A DNA stretch of 64,000 nt from Sphingomonas astaxanthinifaciens DSM 22298. GTDB taxonomy: Bacteria > Pseudomonadota > Alphaproteobacteria > Sphingomonadales > Sphingomonadaceae. Positions 1 to 9,043 of this stretch are shown piece by piece. The stretch lies in contig NZ_JONN01000001.1 of NCBI RefSeq assembly GCF_000711715.1, positions 930,001 to 994,000 of the forward strand, given 5' to 3'. The first letter of the stretch is position 1. Every line of letters starts with the position of its first letter. The translations under genes were made by a program, and so were the position numbers. The notes below the pieces were generated by a model that worked only from the letters and a program-made list of their open reading frames with translations, had not been told where the DNA came from and made no database searches.

Positions 1-300
1 CCCAACCCGCCGACCGCGATCATCGCCGACAATGACGAAATGGCCCATGCCGCGCTGCACGTCGCACGCCGCAACGGCCTTGCCGTTCCTTCCGACCTGT
101 CGGTCATCAGCTTCGAGGACACGCCGGGGGTTCGCTTCACCCTTCCGCCCCTCACCGCCATCCGCCAGCCCACCGCCGAGATGTTCGCCAAGGCCTGCGA
201 GCGGCTGATCACCGTCAGCGGCGGCGGGGACGGGCTTGGCGCCTATGCGGTGCCGTTCACGCTCGTGGTGCGGGATTCGACCGGCCCGGCACCCGAATGA
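1..300 (+). CDS. LacI family transcriptional regulator, C-terminal fragment
   Basis: The reading frame is open from base 1 and ends at TGA 298-300, so only the last 99 residues are present. They match the C-terminal effector-binding lobe of LacI/GalR regulators: AIIADNDEMA near the start, then VPSDLSVISFEDTP, then PPLTAIRQP and the terminal helix. The DNA-binding head lies upstream of the window. The stop overlaps the start of the MFS transporter gene (ATGA at 297-300), so the two are probably co-transcribed and the regulator may control uptake of its own ligand, probably a sugar or related compound. The ligand cannot be read from this fragment. Confidence 0.85.
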   Translation, partial: PNPPTAIIADNDEMAHAALHVARRNGLAVPSDLSVISFEDTPGVRFTLPPLTAIRQPTAEMFAKACERLITVSGGGDGLGAYAVPFTLVVRDSTGPAPE

Positions 301-1508
301 CCGCGCCGGCCGGCCGGCGCCCGGCGGCCTTTGCCTTCCTCTACCCGCTTGCGATCCTCGGCGCGCATCTCGCCTTCATGCCGCTCCTGCTGCTGTTGCT
401 GCCGCGGCGGGTGTCGACGCTCTTGCCCGACAGCGCGACCGTCAACCTGAGCCTCCTGCTCCTGGCCGGCGGGGTCACCGCCAGTCTCGCCAACATCGCC
501 GCCGGCCGCTGGAGCGACCGCCACATGGCAGAGCGCGCCAATCGGCAGGTGCCGGTCGCGCTCGGTCTCGCGTTCCTCGTGCTGAGCTATGCCGGGCTGA
601 TGCAGGCGCGGTCCTTCACCACCCTGCTCGCCGCGGTGATCGTCTTCCAGGTCGCGCTCAACATCATGTTCGCGCCGCTGGCCGCGCTCCTCGCCGATTA
701 TGTCGCCGACGAGGCCAAGGGCCGGATGACGGGCTGGATGACCGCTGCCTTACCCCTGTCGATCGCGGCGACCGCGGCAATTGCGGAGCTCTGGCCCGGC
801 GACAGCGACGCCGCCTTCGCCGCGATTCCCATGGGCGTCGCAATCTGCGTCACGCCGCTGCTGCTGTGCTGGCCGCAAACCCCGCTCGACGTCCACCGAA
901 TCGATGTCGCCCCGCTGCGGCCCCTGCCCTTCCGCGACTTCCGCTTTGCCTGGATCGCGCGATTGCTGGTGCAGTGCGGGGCCGCGCTCGTCATCCATTA
1001 TCTCTACGTCTATCTCGCCGCGCTTCCGGCCGAGTCATCGGTTCCCGCGCCGGTGTCACGCGCGTCCGCCATCCTGTTCGCGCTGGCCGCGATTGCCGGC
1101 GGCACGGCGACCATTGCCGCCGGGCACCTGTCCGACCGCTTCGCCCGCCGCCGCCTGCCGATGGGGTTGAGCGCGCTTGCTGCCGCCAGCGGACTCCTTA
1201 TTCTCTCGCTCCGGCCGGACTGGACCGTGATCGTCATCGCTTATGGGCTATTCAGCGCCGGCCTCGCCGCCTTCCTGTCGGTCGACAGCGCGATGGTCGC
1301 GACCCTGCTCGGAAACAATGTCGAGCGCGGCAAGTGGCTGGGGGTCATGAACCTCACCAACACCCTGCCCTCGGTCCTCACTCCCCTGCTCGCGCTTGCC
1401 GCGATCGAGCTGACTGCCGCCGACGCGTTGTCGATCCTGCTGGTCGGCGCCTCGCTTGCCGTGCTGGTCGGAGCGTTGCTCGTAAGCCGCATTCGAACGG
1501 TTCGCTGA
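297..1508 (+). CDS. MFS transporter
   Basis: A 403-residue inner-membrane protein with about twelve hydrophobic segments, the usual MFS size. The cytoplasmic loop between helices 2 and 3 carries a motif-A-like stretch, GRWSDRHMAERANRQ, at residues 70-84, and a second basic loop (HLSDRFARRR) sits at the start of the second half. The ATG overlaps the stop of the LacI-type regulator. The substrate is unknown. The coupling to a LacI regulator suggests carbohydrate or small-metabolite transport, but this is inference from the neighbour only. Confidence 0.85.
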   Translation: MTAPAGRRPAAFAFLYPLAILGAHLAFMPLLLLLLPRRVSTLLPDSATVNLSLLLLAGGVTASLANIAAGRWSDRHMAERANRQVPVALGLAFLVLSYAGLMQARSFTTLLAAVIVFQVALNIMFAPLAALLADYVADEAKGRMTGWMTAALPLSIAATAAIAELWPGDSDAAFAAIPMGVAICVTPLLLCWPQTPLDVHRIDVAPLRPLPFRDFRFAWIARLLVQCGAALVIHYLYVYLAALPAESSVPAPVSRASAILFALAAIAGGTATIAAGHLSDRFARRRLPMGLSALAAASGLLILSLRPDWTVIVIAYGLFSAGLAAFLSVDSAMVATLLGNNVERGKWLGVMNLTNTLPSVLTPLLALAAIELTAADALSILLVGASLAVLVGALLVSRIRTVR

Positions 1509-1648
1509 AAAAACATCTCGCAAGCGAAACAATGTCGGGAACATTTGCCCGGGAGACCGGCTTTGCACCGTCGGAACGGTCCCGTGCCGATCCCTGTATC
1601 CCGCCGCCGTAGCGTCAGCGTCCCACTCTTCCTCCGAGAGGTTTCTCG

Positions 1649-3112
1649 TTGCGCATCACGATCATCCCGGTCGCCGCCGCGCTCGCCATCTCGCTTCCGG
1701 CACTGGCGCATGCCGCGCCGGTCGCGATCAGCTGGTCGGCCGCCGACCAGCAGTTCCGCCGCTCGGCCGAGGTCTCGGCCGCCGATCACGCGGCGAATTC
1801 GGCGAAACTCACGGCCGAATCCCTGCGGACGTTGCGCCGCCCGACCGTCAGCCTGTCGGCCCAGCTCGTCACCTATCAGAAGACGCTGTCGGTCGACCTG
1901 AGCGGGCTCAAGGGCAAGACCCAGCAGCAGATCGGCACCTACCTCAATGCCCTCCCCGGCCAGTTTCCCCCCGACCTCCAGGGGATCGTCCAGCTCGTCA
2001 CCCAGCGGGTCGATGCGGCGCTTCCGGGCCTTCTCGACGAAATCCCGGAAAACCTCGACTATCGCACCCGCGACACCCTGTTCCGGCCGACCGCGACGGC
2101 CTTCGTGCCGCTCTACACCGGCGGGGCGATCGGCGCGATCCAACGCGGTGCCGGGGCCGCGGCGACCGCCGCCCGCGCCAAGGCCGACGCCGATATCAAC
2201 CTTGCCCGGGTCAATCTCGCCCGCGCCTATTTCGGCGTGACCCTCGCCGACGGACTGGTCGCCGCCGCCCGGGACGACCTCGCCGCCATGGATCGCCACC
2301 TCGCCAACACCCAGGCCTTCTTCCGCAACGGGGTGCTGCCCCGCTCCAAGGTCCTCGAGGTGCAGGTCGTCCGCGACGCCGCCGCCCGGACCCTCGACCG
2401 CGCGACCATCGACCGCGACCGCGCCATCGCCGTGCTTCGCCTGCTGCTCGAAAGCGAGGCCGACCTCGTCCCTTCGACCGGGCTGTTCGTCCACGACCGC
2501 CCCTTGTCCCCCGCCGGCGACTATATTGCGAGCGCGGCCAACCCGCGCGTCCGCGAAGCCGAGGCGACGCGCGAGGTCGCCAGCGCCGGGGTCAAGCTCG
2601 CCAAATCGCGCCTCCTCCCCCAGGCCTATGCCTTTGGCGAATACAGCTTCGACCGGAAGTCGGCCGCCCCGACCGAGCCCGACTGGATCGCCGGCGTCGG
2701 GGCTCGCTGGACCCTGCTCTCGCCCGTCGACCGCTTGAAGGCGATCGCGGCGGCCAAGGAACGCGAGGCCGCCGCCAGCGACGCGGTGACCGTCACCCGC
2801 AAGGCGGTCGCGACCGAGATCACCGATGCCTGGGCCCTGGCCGAGGGCGCCCGGCGGAGCTTTCTCTCGCTCGACAGCTCGGTCGCCGCGGCCAACGAGA
2901 ACCTCCGCGTCGCCGAAATCGCCTACCGCGAGGGCGAAGGGACGACGACGCAGGTGATCGACGCGCGCACCCGCCTCACCAACGTCCGCACCCAGCGCCT
3001 CGCCACGGCCTATGAATATGCGGTCTCGCTGGCGGCGCTGCTGGCGGCGAGTGGACGGATGAACGATTTTGACGCGGCGGTTGCTACCGCCGACCGGAGG
3101 ATCAGGTCATGA
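1649..3112 (+). CDS. TolC family outer membrane efflux protein
   Basis: A 487-residue outer-membrane channel component. The start is TTG at 1649, preceded by CGAGAGG at 1635-1641 and followed by a signal peptide (RITIIPVAAALAISLPALAHA). The rest is Ala/Arg-rich and mostly helical, with the two repeated long coiled-coil segments typical of TolC-like proteins; the late segment around EIAYREGEGTTTQVIDARTRL is characteristic of the family. The ATG of the HlyD-like gene overlaps its stop (ATGA, 3109-3112). It most likely forms the outer-membrane exit duct for the export system encoded by the next three genes. Confidence 0.88.
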   Translation: MRITIIPVAAALAISLPALAHAAPVAISWSAADQQFRRSAEVSAADHAANSAKLTAESLRTLRRPTVSLSAQLVTYQKTLSVDLSGLKGKTQQQIGTYLNALPGQFPPDLQGIVQLVTQRVDAALPGLLDEIPENLDYRTRDTLFRPTATAFVPLYTGGAIGAIQRGAGAAATAARAKADADINLARVNLARAYFGVTLADGLVAAARDDLAAMDRHLANTQAFFRNGVLPRSKVLEVQVVRDAAARTLDRATIDRDRAIAVLRLLLESEADLVPSTGLFVHDRPLSPAGDYIASAANPRVREAEATREVASAGVKLAKSRLLPQAYAFGEYSFDRKSAAPTEPDWIAGVGARWTLLSPVDRLKAIAAAKEREAAASDAVTVTRKAVATEITDAWALAEGARRSFLSLDSSVAAANENLRVAEIAYREGEGTTTQVIDARTRLTNVRTQRLATAYEYAVSLAALLAASGRMNDFDAAVATADRRIRS

Positions 3113-4113
3113 GCGAGACGGTGCTGGCGCAGGATCCGGGCAGGCGGCGCTGGTGGCTGGTCGGCTTCCTCGTGGTCGCCGCGCTCCTCGCGCTCGGCCT
3201 GTGGCTGTCGAGCCGCCCGAGCAATCCCCCGCTCCAGGGCGAGGTGGAGGCGCAGGAAGTCAATGTCGCGAGCCGGATCGGCGGCCGCGCCGGCGACATC
3301 GCGGTCAAGGAAGGCGACCGGGTCAGCGCGGGCCAGCTCCTGCTGACGATCGAGGCACCCGCGGTCGATGCGGTGACCCAGCAGAGCGAAGCCGCGCTCG
3401 CCACCGCCCGCGCGCTCCAGGACGCGACCCGCAGCGGCACCCGGCCCGAGGACATTGCCGCGCTCCAGGCGGTCGCCAGCGCCGCGCGCGCGCAGGCCAA
3501 TCTCGGCGCGGTCTCGGCGCGGCGCGCGGAGAACCTCTATGCCGAGGGAGTGATCGCCGCCCAGCGCCGCGACGAGGCCCGCGCTCTCGCCGCCAGCAGC
3601 GCCGCCAGCGCCCGCGCCGCCGACGCCCAGGTCCAGAAAGCGATCGCCGGCGCGCGCGAGGAAGCCCGCCGCGCCGCCGATGCGCAGGTCGATTTCGCGG
3701 GCGGCGGCCGGACCGCCACGACCGCGTTGGCGAAGGACCGGGAGATCCGCGCGCCGGTCTCGGGCGAGCTCGCCAAGCGGCTGGTCGAGCCGGGCGAGGT
3801 CGTCGCGCCCGCCTTGCCGCTGTTCCAGATCGTCGACGTCGACCGGCCGTGGGTCCGGCTGGCGATCGGCGAAAGCCAGATGGCGGCCTTTCGCAAGGGC
3901 GCGGTCCTGACCGGCGACATCCCCGCGCTCGGGCAGAAGGGCGTGCGCTTCGTCGTCCGCTCGGTTGCGGTGCAGGGTGAGTTCGCGACCCGCAAGGCGA
4001 CCCGGCAAAGCTCGGGCTTCGACGAGCGCGGATTCGAGATCCGGCTCGAGCCGGAGCGGCCGGTCAAGCAATTGCGCCCCGGCATGAGCGTCCTCTTCGC
4101 CGACCCGCGATGA
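3109..4113 (+). CDS. HlyD family periplasmic adaptor (membrane fusion) protein
   Basis: A 334-residue adaptor with one N-terminal membrane anchor (residues about 15-34). A split lipoyl/barrel-sandwich domain follows: the first half is VNVASRIGGRAGDIAVKEGDRVSAGQ and the second half IRAPVSGELAKRLVEPGEVV. The two halves flank an Ala/Arg-rich coiled-coil hairpin at residues about 85-200. This architecture links an inner-membrane permease to a TolC-type channel. It overlaps both neighbours by four bases, giving one transcription unit. The arrangement resembles the E. coli YhiI type, but the cargo is unknown. Confidence 0.88.
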   Translation: MSETVLAQDPGRRRWWLVGFLVVAALLALGLWLSSRPSNPPLQGEVEAQEVNVASRIGGRAGDIAVKEGDRVSAGQLLLTIEAPAVDAVTQQSEAALATARALQDATRSGTRPEDIAALQAVASAARAQANLGAVSARRAENLYAEGVIAAQRRDEARALAASSAASARAADAQVQKAIAGAREEARRAADAQVDFAGGGRTATTALAKDREIRAPVSGELAKRLVEPGEVVAPALPLFQIVDVDRPWVRLAIGESQMAAFRKGAVLTGDIPALGQKGVRFVVRSVAVQGEFATRKATRQSSGFDERGFEIRLEPERPVKQLRPGMSVLFADPR

Positions 4114-5228
4114 GCGACTTCTCCCGCGCGCTGGCGGCGGAGATCGATCACCTCGTCGCCGACCGCTGGGACCAGCTGCTGCTGTTCGTCATGCCGCTCG
4201 TGCTGCTCGGATTGATGGCGGCGATGCTGCTCCAGGGCGTGCCCCGCGACCTGCCGGTGGCGGTGGTCGGCGGGCGCGACGACCAGGCGGCGCGCGACTT
4301 CGTCCAGAGCCTCGAGGACTCGCCCGCCATCCGCGTCGCCGCTCGCCTCCGCAGCGAGGAGGAAGCCTTGTCGCTGGTCCGCCGCGGCAGGATCATCGCC
4401 TTCGTGCAACTGCCGGCCAGCCTCGCGCCGCGCGACGAGCCGGTGCTGCGGATCAGCTACAATGCCTCCTATCTCTCGACCGGCGGGATCGCCGAAGCGG
4501 GCATGGCGCAGGCGCTGGTCGAGGCCGGCAGGACCGCCGCGATCAGCGCCAGCGGGCTCGACGGACTGTCCGCGCTGCGCCTCGCACCGATCCCGGTCAG
4601 CCTCGCCATCCTCGCCAACCCCGAGGCGAGCTTCGAATGGTATCTGCAGGCGCTGGTCGACCCGGCCGTCCTTCACCTCCTCATCGCCTGCGCCGCCGCC
4701 ATGGCGATGGGCCGCGCACTCGACGGTCGCTCGCTGGCCGGCTGGGTCGCCCGAAGCGGCGGCGGGGCGGGCGCGCTAGCGGGCAAGCTCCTCCCCTATG
4801 TCGCCATCTGCGGCGCCTGGGGGGCGGCCTGGCTGATCTGGATCGCCGGGGTCCGCGGCTGGCAGCCGCAGGGAAGCCTCGCCCTCATCATGGCCGGCCA
4901 GTTGCTTCTCCTCGCGGGTACCGCCTGCATCTCGGCGATGCTGGTCGCCCTGTCGAAGGAGACCAGCACCGCGCTCGCCGCGAGCGCCGTCTATGCCGGT
5001 TCGGCTTTGGCCTATTCGGGCGGTAGCCTGCCGGTCGAGGGCGCGGGGCTCCTCACCCGGGCGTGGAGCGGGCTGCTCCCCTTCACTCATTATCTCGAGC
5101 TGCAGATGGACCAGTGGCTCGGTGCGCCCGCGCGGGTCGCCGCCCCGCAGTTTCTCATCCTCGCGCTCTACGTGCTGGTGCCGGGCCTCGTCACCCTCGC
5201 CGTGCTTCGCCGGAGCCGCGCGGCATGA
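4110..5228 (+). CDS. ABC-2 type transporter permease, first of pair
   Basis: A 372-residue inner-membrane protein of ABC-2 permease layout: one N-terminal membrane segment (about residues 22-43), a periplasmic domain of about 130 residues, then five or six clustered C-terminal membrane segments. The order of features, including LPVAVVGG just after the first helix, matches the YhhJ/YhgE-like exporter permeases. It starts at ATG within the stop of the adaptor gene and ends with a four-base overlap into the second permease. No ATPase domain is fused to it and none is encoded nearby. Confidence 0.85.
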   Translation: MSDFSRALAAEIDHLVADRWDQLLLFVMPLVLLGLMAAMLLQGVPRDLPVAVVGGRDDQAARDFVQSLEDSPAIRVAARLRSEEEALSLVRRGRIIAFVQLPASLAPRDEPVLRISYNASYLSTGGIAEAGMAQALVEAGRTAAISASGLDGLSALRLAPIPVSLAILANPEASFEWYLQALVDPAVLHLLIACAAAMAMGRALDGRSLAGWVARSGGGAGALAGKLLPYVAICGAWGAAWLIWIAGVRGWQPQGSLALIMAGQLLLLAGTACISAMLVALSKETSTALAASAVYAGSALAYSGGSLPVEGAGLLTRAWSGLLPFTHYLELQMDQWLGAPARVAAPQFLILALYVLVPGLVTLAVLRRSRAA

Positions 5229-6343
5229 GAAGCTATTTCGCCGCCTTCGAAGCCGCGCTTCGAGAGATCTTCACCACCCGCGCGCTCGTCTCGACCATGG
5301 TCGTCGCGGTGCTCTTCTACGCCTTCTATTACCCGGCGCCCTATCGCCACCAGACGGTGGTCGACCTGCCCGTCGTGGTCGTCGACGAGGAAGACAGCGC
5401 CGCCACCCGCGCCCTCGTCCGCGCGCTCGATTCCGCGCCCGAGGTCGCCGTGGTCTCGGTTACTGCCAGCGAGGCCGCCGCCGAGCGCGAGGTCCGCGAG
5501 CGGCGCGCCGACGGGATCATCCGCTTCGGCAACGGGCTCGGCCGGCGACTGCTGACCGGAAGCGGCGGGGGCGGTGTGTCGGTCACCGTCAACGGCACCT
5601 ATCTCCTGCGCGCCCGCGGGATCGGGCTCGCGCTCGAGCGGAGCGTCAAGGGCCTGGTCGAAGAGCGCCTCGCCCCGCTCGAGGACCGCCTGCCCCGGAC
5701 CCGCCCGGTCGAGATCGAGATCCGGCCCTTGTTCAACACCACCACCGGCTATGCCGATTACATCTTCCCCGCGGTGTCGATCGTGATCCTCCAGCAGACC
5801 CTGCTGTTCGGCGCGGCGATGCTCTCGGGCGGGCGGCGCCAGCGCCATGCCGCGGTGCCCGCCCCGGCCGCCTATTTCGGGACATTGTCGGCGCTGACCC
5901 TCATCGGGCTGTTCGCCTGCAGTTTCTATTTCGGCTTCGTCTTCTGGCTCGAGGACATGCCGCGCGGCGGCAATCTCGGCGGACTGCTGGTCGCCGCGCC
6001 GATCTTCTCGCTCGCGGTCGCCGCGCTTGGCCTCCTCATCGGCAGCTATCTCGACCAGGCCGACCGAGCGATGGAGGTGCTGGTCCCGACCTCGGTGGTG
6101 CTGTTCTTCCTGACCGGCGCGGCCTTCCCGACCGAGGCCATGCCGCACTGGGTCGCGGCCATTGCCATGCTCTCCCCCGCCATCCACGGCGTGCCGATGT
6201 TCGTGGGCCTGAACCAGATGGCCGCCTCGCTCCCCGAAGTGATCGAGCCCCTCATCCGCCTGGCGCTCCTGGCCATGCTCTACATTGCCCTGACCCTTGT
6301 CCGGATCGCCCTGAACCGGCGCCGGCTGCAGTCCGCGGCCTGA
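5225..6343 (+). CDS. ABC-2 type transporter permease, second of pair
   Basis: The ATG at 5225 overlaps the previous stop (ATGA) and gives a 372-residue protein; a longer in-frame extension upstream is only the shadow of the preceding gene. The layout is that of its partner: N-terminal helix (VSTMVVAVLFYAFYY), an extracytoplasmic domain beginning DLPVVVVDEEDSAATRAL, and a C-terminal helix bundle with FPAVSIVILQQTLLFGAAM and LFFLTGAAFPTEAMP. The two permeases probably form a heterodimer. The operon ends here without an ATP-binding subunit. Confidence 0.85.
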   Translation: MRSYFAAFEAALREIFTTRALVSTMVVAVLFYAFYYPAPYRHQTVVDLPVVVVDEEDSAATRALVRALDSAPEVAVVSVTASEAAAEREVRERRADGIIRFGNGLGRRLLTGSGGGGVSVTVNGTYLLRARGIGLALERSVKGLVEERLAPLEDRLPRTRPVEIEIRPLFNTTTGYADYIFPAVSIVILQQTLLFGAAMLSGGRRQRHAAVPAPAAYFGTLSALTLIGLFACSFYFGFVFWLEDMPRGGNLGGLLVAAPIFSLAVAALGLLIGSYLDQADRAMEVLVPTSVVLFFLTGAAFPTEAMPHWVAAIAMLSPAIHGVPMFVGLNQMAASLPEVIEPLIRLALLAMLYIALTLVRIALNRRRLQSAA

Positions 6344-6454
6344 CCTTCTGCCTTCACGAAACTTTAACGGTGGGCGCGCTTCGCCACATGGCATTGTAAC
6401 GGCGCCCGGCGCCATCTGACGCTCCGTCGGCCCTTCGGCCCCGCGGAGTAGATC
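6344..6454 (+). promoter_or_regulatory. Probable promoter region of the porin-kdp operon
   Basis: This 111-bp gap separates the export operon from the TorF porin gene, which heads the kdp genes with no later gap large enough for a clear promoter. It is the likely site for KdpE control. The sequence holds a locally AT-richer patch (ACTTTAACGG) and a short GC hairpin at about 6420-6448. I could not define a KdpE operator or a convincing -35/-10 pair. Confidence 0.35.
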
Positions 6455-7195
6455 ATGCGCGTTTTCGACCTTCTGACCACCGCCGCCATCCTCGCGGCGG
6501 CCTTCCCCATGCGAGCCTCGGCCGAAACCGCGCCGCCCTTCACGGTCACCGGCGGGACCAGCCTCGTCTCGCAATATCGCTTCCGCGGGATCAGCCTGTC
6601 GGACGAGAAGCCGGCGATCCAGGGCACGATCAATCTCACCCACGCGAGCGGCGCCTATGCCGGGGCCTGGGCGTCCTCGCTCGACGGCTTCGGCGAACTC
6701 GGCGGGTCCAACCTCGAGCTCGATCTTTATGGCGGCTACAAGCTCCCGGTCGGCAAGGCGACGCTGGACGCGGGCGTCCTCTATTATGCCTATCCCGGCA
6801 GCAAGGGCGGCACGTTCGAATTCTTCGAGCCCTATGCCAACGTCAGCCTGCCCGTCGGTCCGGCCACCGCCAAGTTCGGGGCGGCGATCGCGCCGTCGCA
6901 GAAGGCCATCGGCGGCAAGGGCAATGTCTACCTCTTCAACGACAACAGCCTGCCCATCGCCGGCACTCCGGTCAGCCTCACCAGCCATGTCGGCTGGTCG
7001 AAGGGCGACACGACGCTGACGCCTGGCGGGCATTATCTCGACTGGTCGCTCGGCGCTGCCGCCAGCTGGCGCAACCTCAATGCGAGCCTCGCCTGGGTCG
7101 ACACCGACATCAACCGCCGCGACGCGCTCGCAGCGGGCGCGACGAAGACCATCGTCGATGGCGCGGTCGTGCTCTCGCTCGGCGCCAGTTTCTGA
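6455..7195 (+). CDS. TorF family putative porin
   Basis: A 246-residue exported beta-barrel protein. A signal peptide (residues 1-23, ending MRASA) is followed by FTVTGGTSLVSQYRFRGIS, the N-terminal signature of the TIGR02001/TorF family, and by alternating aromatic/Gly strands to a C-terminal ...VVLSLGASF ending in Phe, as expected for outer-membrane insertion. It sits 12 bp upstream of kdpF and is probably in the same transcript. That suggests a role in passage of ions or small solutes under potassium limitation. This role is inferred from position and is not established for the family. Confidence 0.8.
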   Translation: MRVFDLLTTAAILAAAFPMRASAETAPPFTVTGGTSLVSQYRFRGISLSDEKPAIQGTINLTHASGAYAGAWASSLDGFGELGGSNLELDLYGGYKLPVGKATLDAGVLYYAYPGSKGGTFEFFEPYANVSLPVGPATAKFGAAIAPSQKAIGGKGNVYLFNDNSLPIAGTPVSLTSHVGWSKGDTTLTPGGHYLDWSLGAAASWRNLNASLAWVDTDINRRDALAAGATKTIVDGAVVLSLGASF

Positions 7196-7207
7196 GGTGC
7201 GGACCCC

Positions 7208-7297
7208 ATGACGTTCGACCTCCTCCTCGGCGCGATCACCGCTTTCGGTCTCCTCCTTTACCTGCTCGCCGTGCTCGCGCGGCCCGAGCGCTTCTGA
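7208..7297 (+). CDS. kdpF: Potassium-transporting ATPase subunit KdpF
   Basis: A 29-codon ORF starting at ATG 7208 and ending TGA 7295-7297, immediately before kdpA (13-bp gap). The product is a single hydrophobic helix, beginning [11 protein letters not shown] and ending with the short basic tail ARPERF, which matches the size and layout of KdpF (29 residues in E. coli). KdpF is an accessory peptide that stabilises the KdpABC complex in the inner membrane. It is easily missed because of its length. Position and sequence together make the call firm. Confidence 0.85.
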   Translation: MTFDLLLGAITAFGLLLYLLAVLARPERF

Positions 7298-7310
7298 GGC
7301 TTTCGGCCCC

Positions 7311-9029
7311 ATGCAACATACGACCCTCGCCGGCTGGACATTGATCGCCGGCTTCATCGCCCTCACCTTCGTCATGGCCCGGCTGTTCGGACCCTGGCTG
7401 CACCGCATCTACGAGGGGCAGGCACCGCGCTTCCTCGGCTGGCTCGCGCCGGTCGAGCGCGGGCTGCTTGCGCTTGGCGGAAGCGCCACCCGGGGCGAAC
7501 AGGGCTGGCGCAGCTATGCGGCCCACCTGCTCGTCTTCAATCTCGCCGGGATCGCGTTCCTGCTCCTCCTCCAGCTGGTGCAGGCGGCGCTTCCGCTCAA
7601 TCCGACCGGGGTCGCGGCGGTGCCCTTTCCGGTCGCGCTCAACACCGCGGTCAGCTTCGTCACCAACACCAACTGGCAGAGCTACAGCGGCGAGACGACC
7701 ATGTCGCACCTCACCCAGATGCTTGGCCTGACGGTGCAGAACTTCCTCTCGGCCGCCACCGGCATCGCGGTCGCCTTTGCCCTGATCCGCGGCTTCGCCC
7801 GGCGCGAAAGCAATAGCATCGGGAATTTCTGGGCCGACCTCGTCCGCACCACCCTCTACATCCTGCTGCCGATCGCCTTCCTCTACGCCCTGGTCCTGGT
7901 CGCACTCGGCGTGCCCCAGACCTTCGCCGGATCGGCGGTCGCGCAGACGCTCGAGGGCGCGCGCCAGACGATCGCGCTCGGCCCCGTCGCGAGCCAGGAG
8001 GCGATCAAGATGCTCGGCACCAACGGCGGCGGCTTTTTCAACGCCAATTCGGCCCACCCGCTCGAAAATCCCGGCGCCCTCGCCAACTTCCTCCAGATGC
8101 TGTCGATCTTCGCGCTCGGCGCGGGGCTGACCTGGTGCTTCGGCAAGGCAATGGGCAACGGCCGGCAAGGCTGGGCGATCCTCGCGGCGATGATGGTCCT
8201 GTTCACCGCCGGCGTCTCGGCCACCTACATCGCCGAGGCCTCGGGCAATCCGATCCACCACGCCGCCGGGGTCGACCTTGCGGGCGGCAACATGGAGGGC
8301 AAGGAGACGCGCTTCGGCATCGCCGCCTCGGCCCTGTTCGCGACCGTCACCACCGCCGCCTCGTGCGGGGCGGTCAATGCGATGCACGACAGCTTCACCG
8401 CGCTTGGCGGGCTCGTGCCGATGTTCAACATGCATCTCGGCGAAGTCATCGTCGGCGGCGTCGGCGCGGGTCTCTACGGCATGCTCCTCTACGTCATCCT
8501 CGGCATCTTCATCGCCGGGCTGATGGTCGGGCGCAGCCCCGAATATGTCGGCAAGAAGATCGAGGCGCGCGAGGTCAAGCTGGCGGTGCTCGCCATCGCG
8601 GTCCTGCCGCTGTTCATCCTCGGGCTGACCGCGCTGGCACTGGTCCTCCCGGCCGGCCTCGCAGGGCTCCAGGAGAGCGGCCCGCACGGGCTTTCCGAAG
8701 CGCTCTACGCCTACACCAGCGCGGTCGCCAACAACGGATCGGCCTTTGCCGGCCTGACCGCGAGCAACGACTGGTGGGCCTATACACTCGCGCTTGCGAT
8801 GTTCGTCGGCCGCTTCGCCGTCATCGTGCCGGTGCTGGCGATCGCGGGAAGCCTCGCGGCCAAGCGTAACGTGCCCGAGGGCGCGGGCTCCTTCCCGACC
8901 ACCGGCCCCCTGTGGGCCGGCCTCCTCGCCGGCCTGGTGCTGGTGCTCGGCGGCCTGACCTTCCTCCCCAGCCTCGCGCTTGGACCCATCGCCGATCACC
9001 TCGCGATGATCAGCGGCCAGACCTTCTGA
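7311..9029 (+). CDS. kdpA: Potassium-transporting ATPase potassium-binding subunit KdpA
   Basis: A 572-residue membrane protein, close to the usual 555-590 residues. It binds and translocates K+ as the channel-like subunit of the P-type Kdp pump. The four selectivity-filter repeats are visible: [46 protein letters not shown] and [14 protein letters not shown]. It lies between kdpF and kdpB in the normal order, with a 14-bp gap to kdpB. Confidence 0.97.
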   Translation: MQHTTLAGWTLIAGFIALTFVMARLFGPWLHRIYEGQAPRFLGWLAPVERGLLALGGSATRGEQGWRSYAAHLLVFNLAGIAFLLLLQLVQAALPLNPTGVAAVPFPVALNTAVSFVTNTNWQSYSGETTMSHLTQMLGLTVQNFLSAATGIAVAFALIRGFARRESNSIGNFWADLVRTTLYILLPIAFLYALVLVALGVPQTFAGSAVAQTLEGARQTIALGPVASQEAIKMLGTNGGGFFNANSAHPLENPGALANFLQMLSIFALGAGLTWCFGKAMGNGRQGWAILAAMMVLFTAGVSATYIAEASGNPIHHAAGVDLAGGNMEGKETRFGIAASALFATVTTAASCGAVNAMHDSFTALGGLVPMFNMHLGEVIVGGVGAGLYGMLLYVILGIFIAGLMVGRSPEYVGKKIEAREVKLAVLAIAVLPLFILGLTALALVLPAGLAGLQESGPHGLSEALYAYTSAVANNGSAFAGLTASNDWWAYTLALAMFVGRFAVIVPVLAIAGSLAAKRNVPEGAGSFPTTGPLWAGLLAGLVLVLGGLTFLPSLALGPIADHLAMISGQTF

Positions 9030-9043
9030 AGGACGTTATCCCC

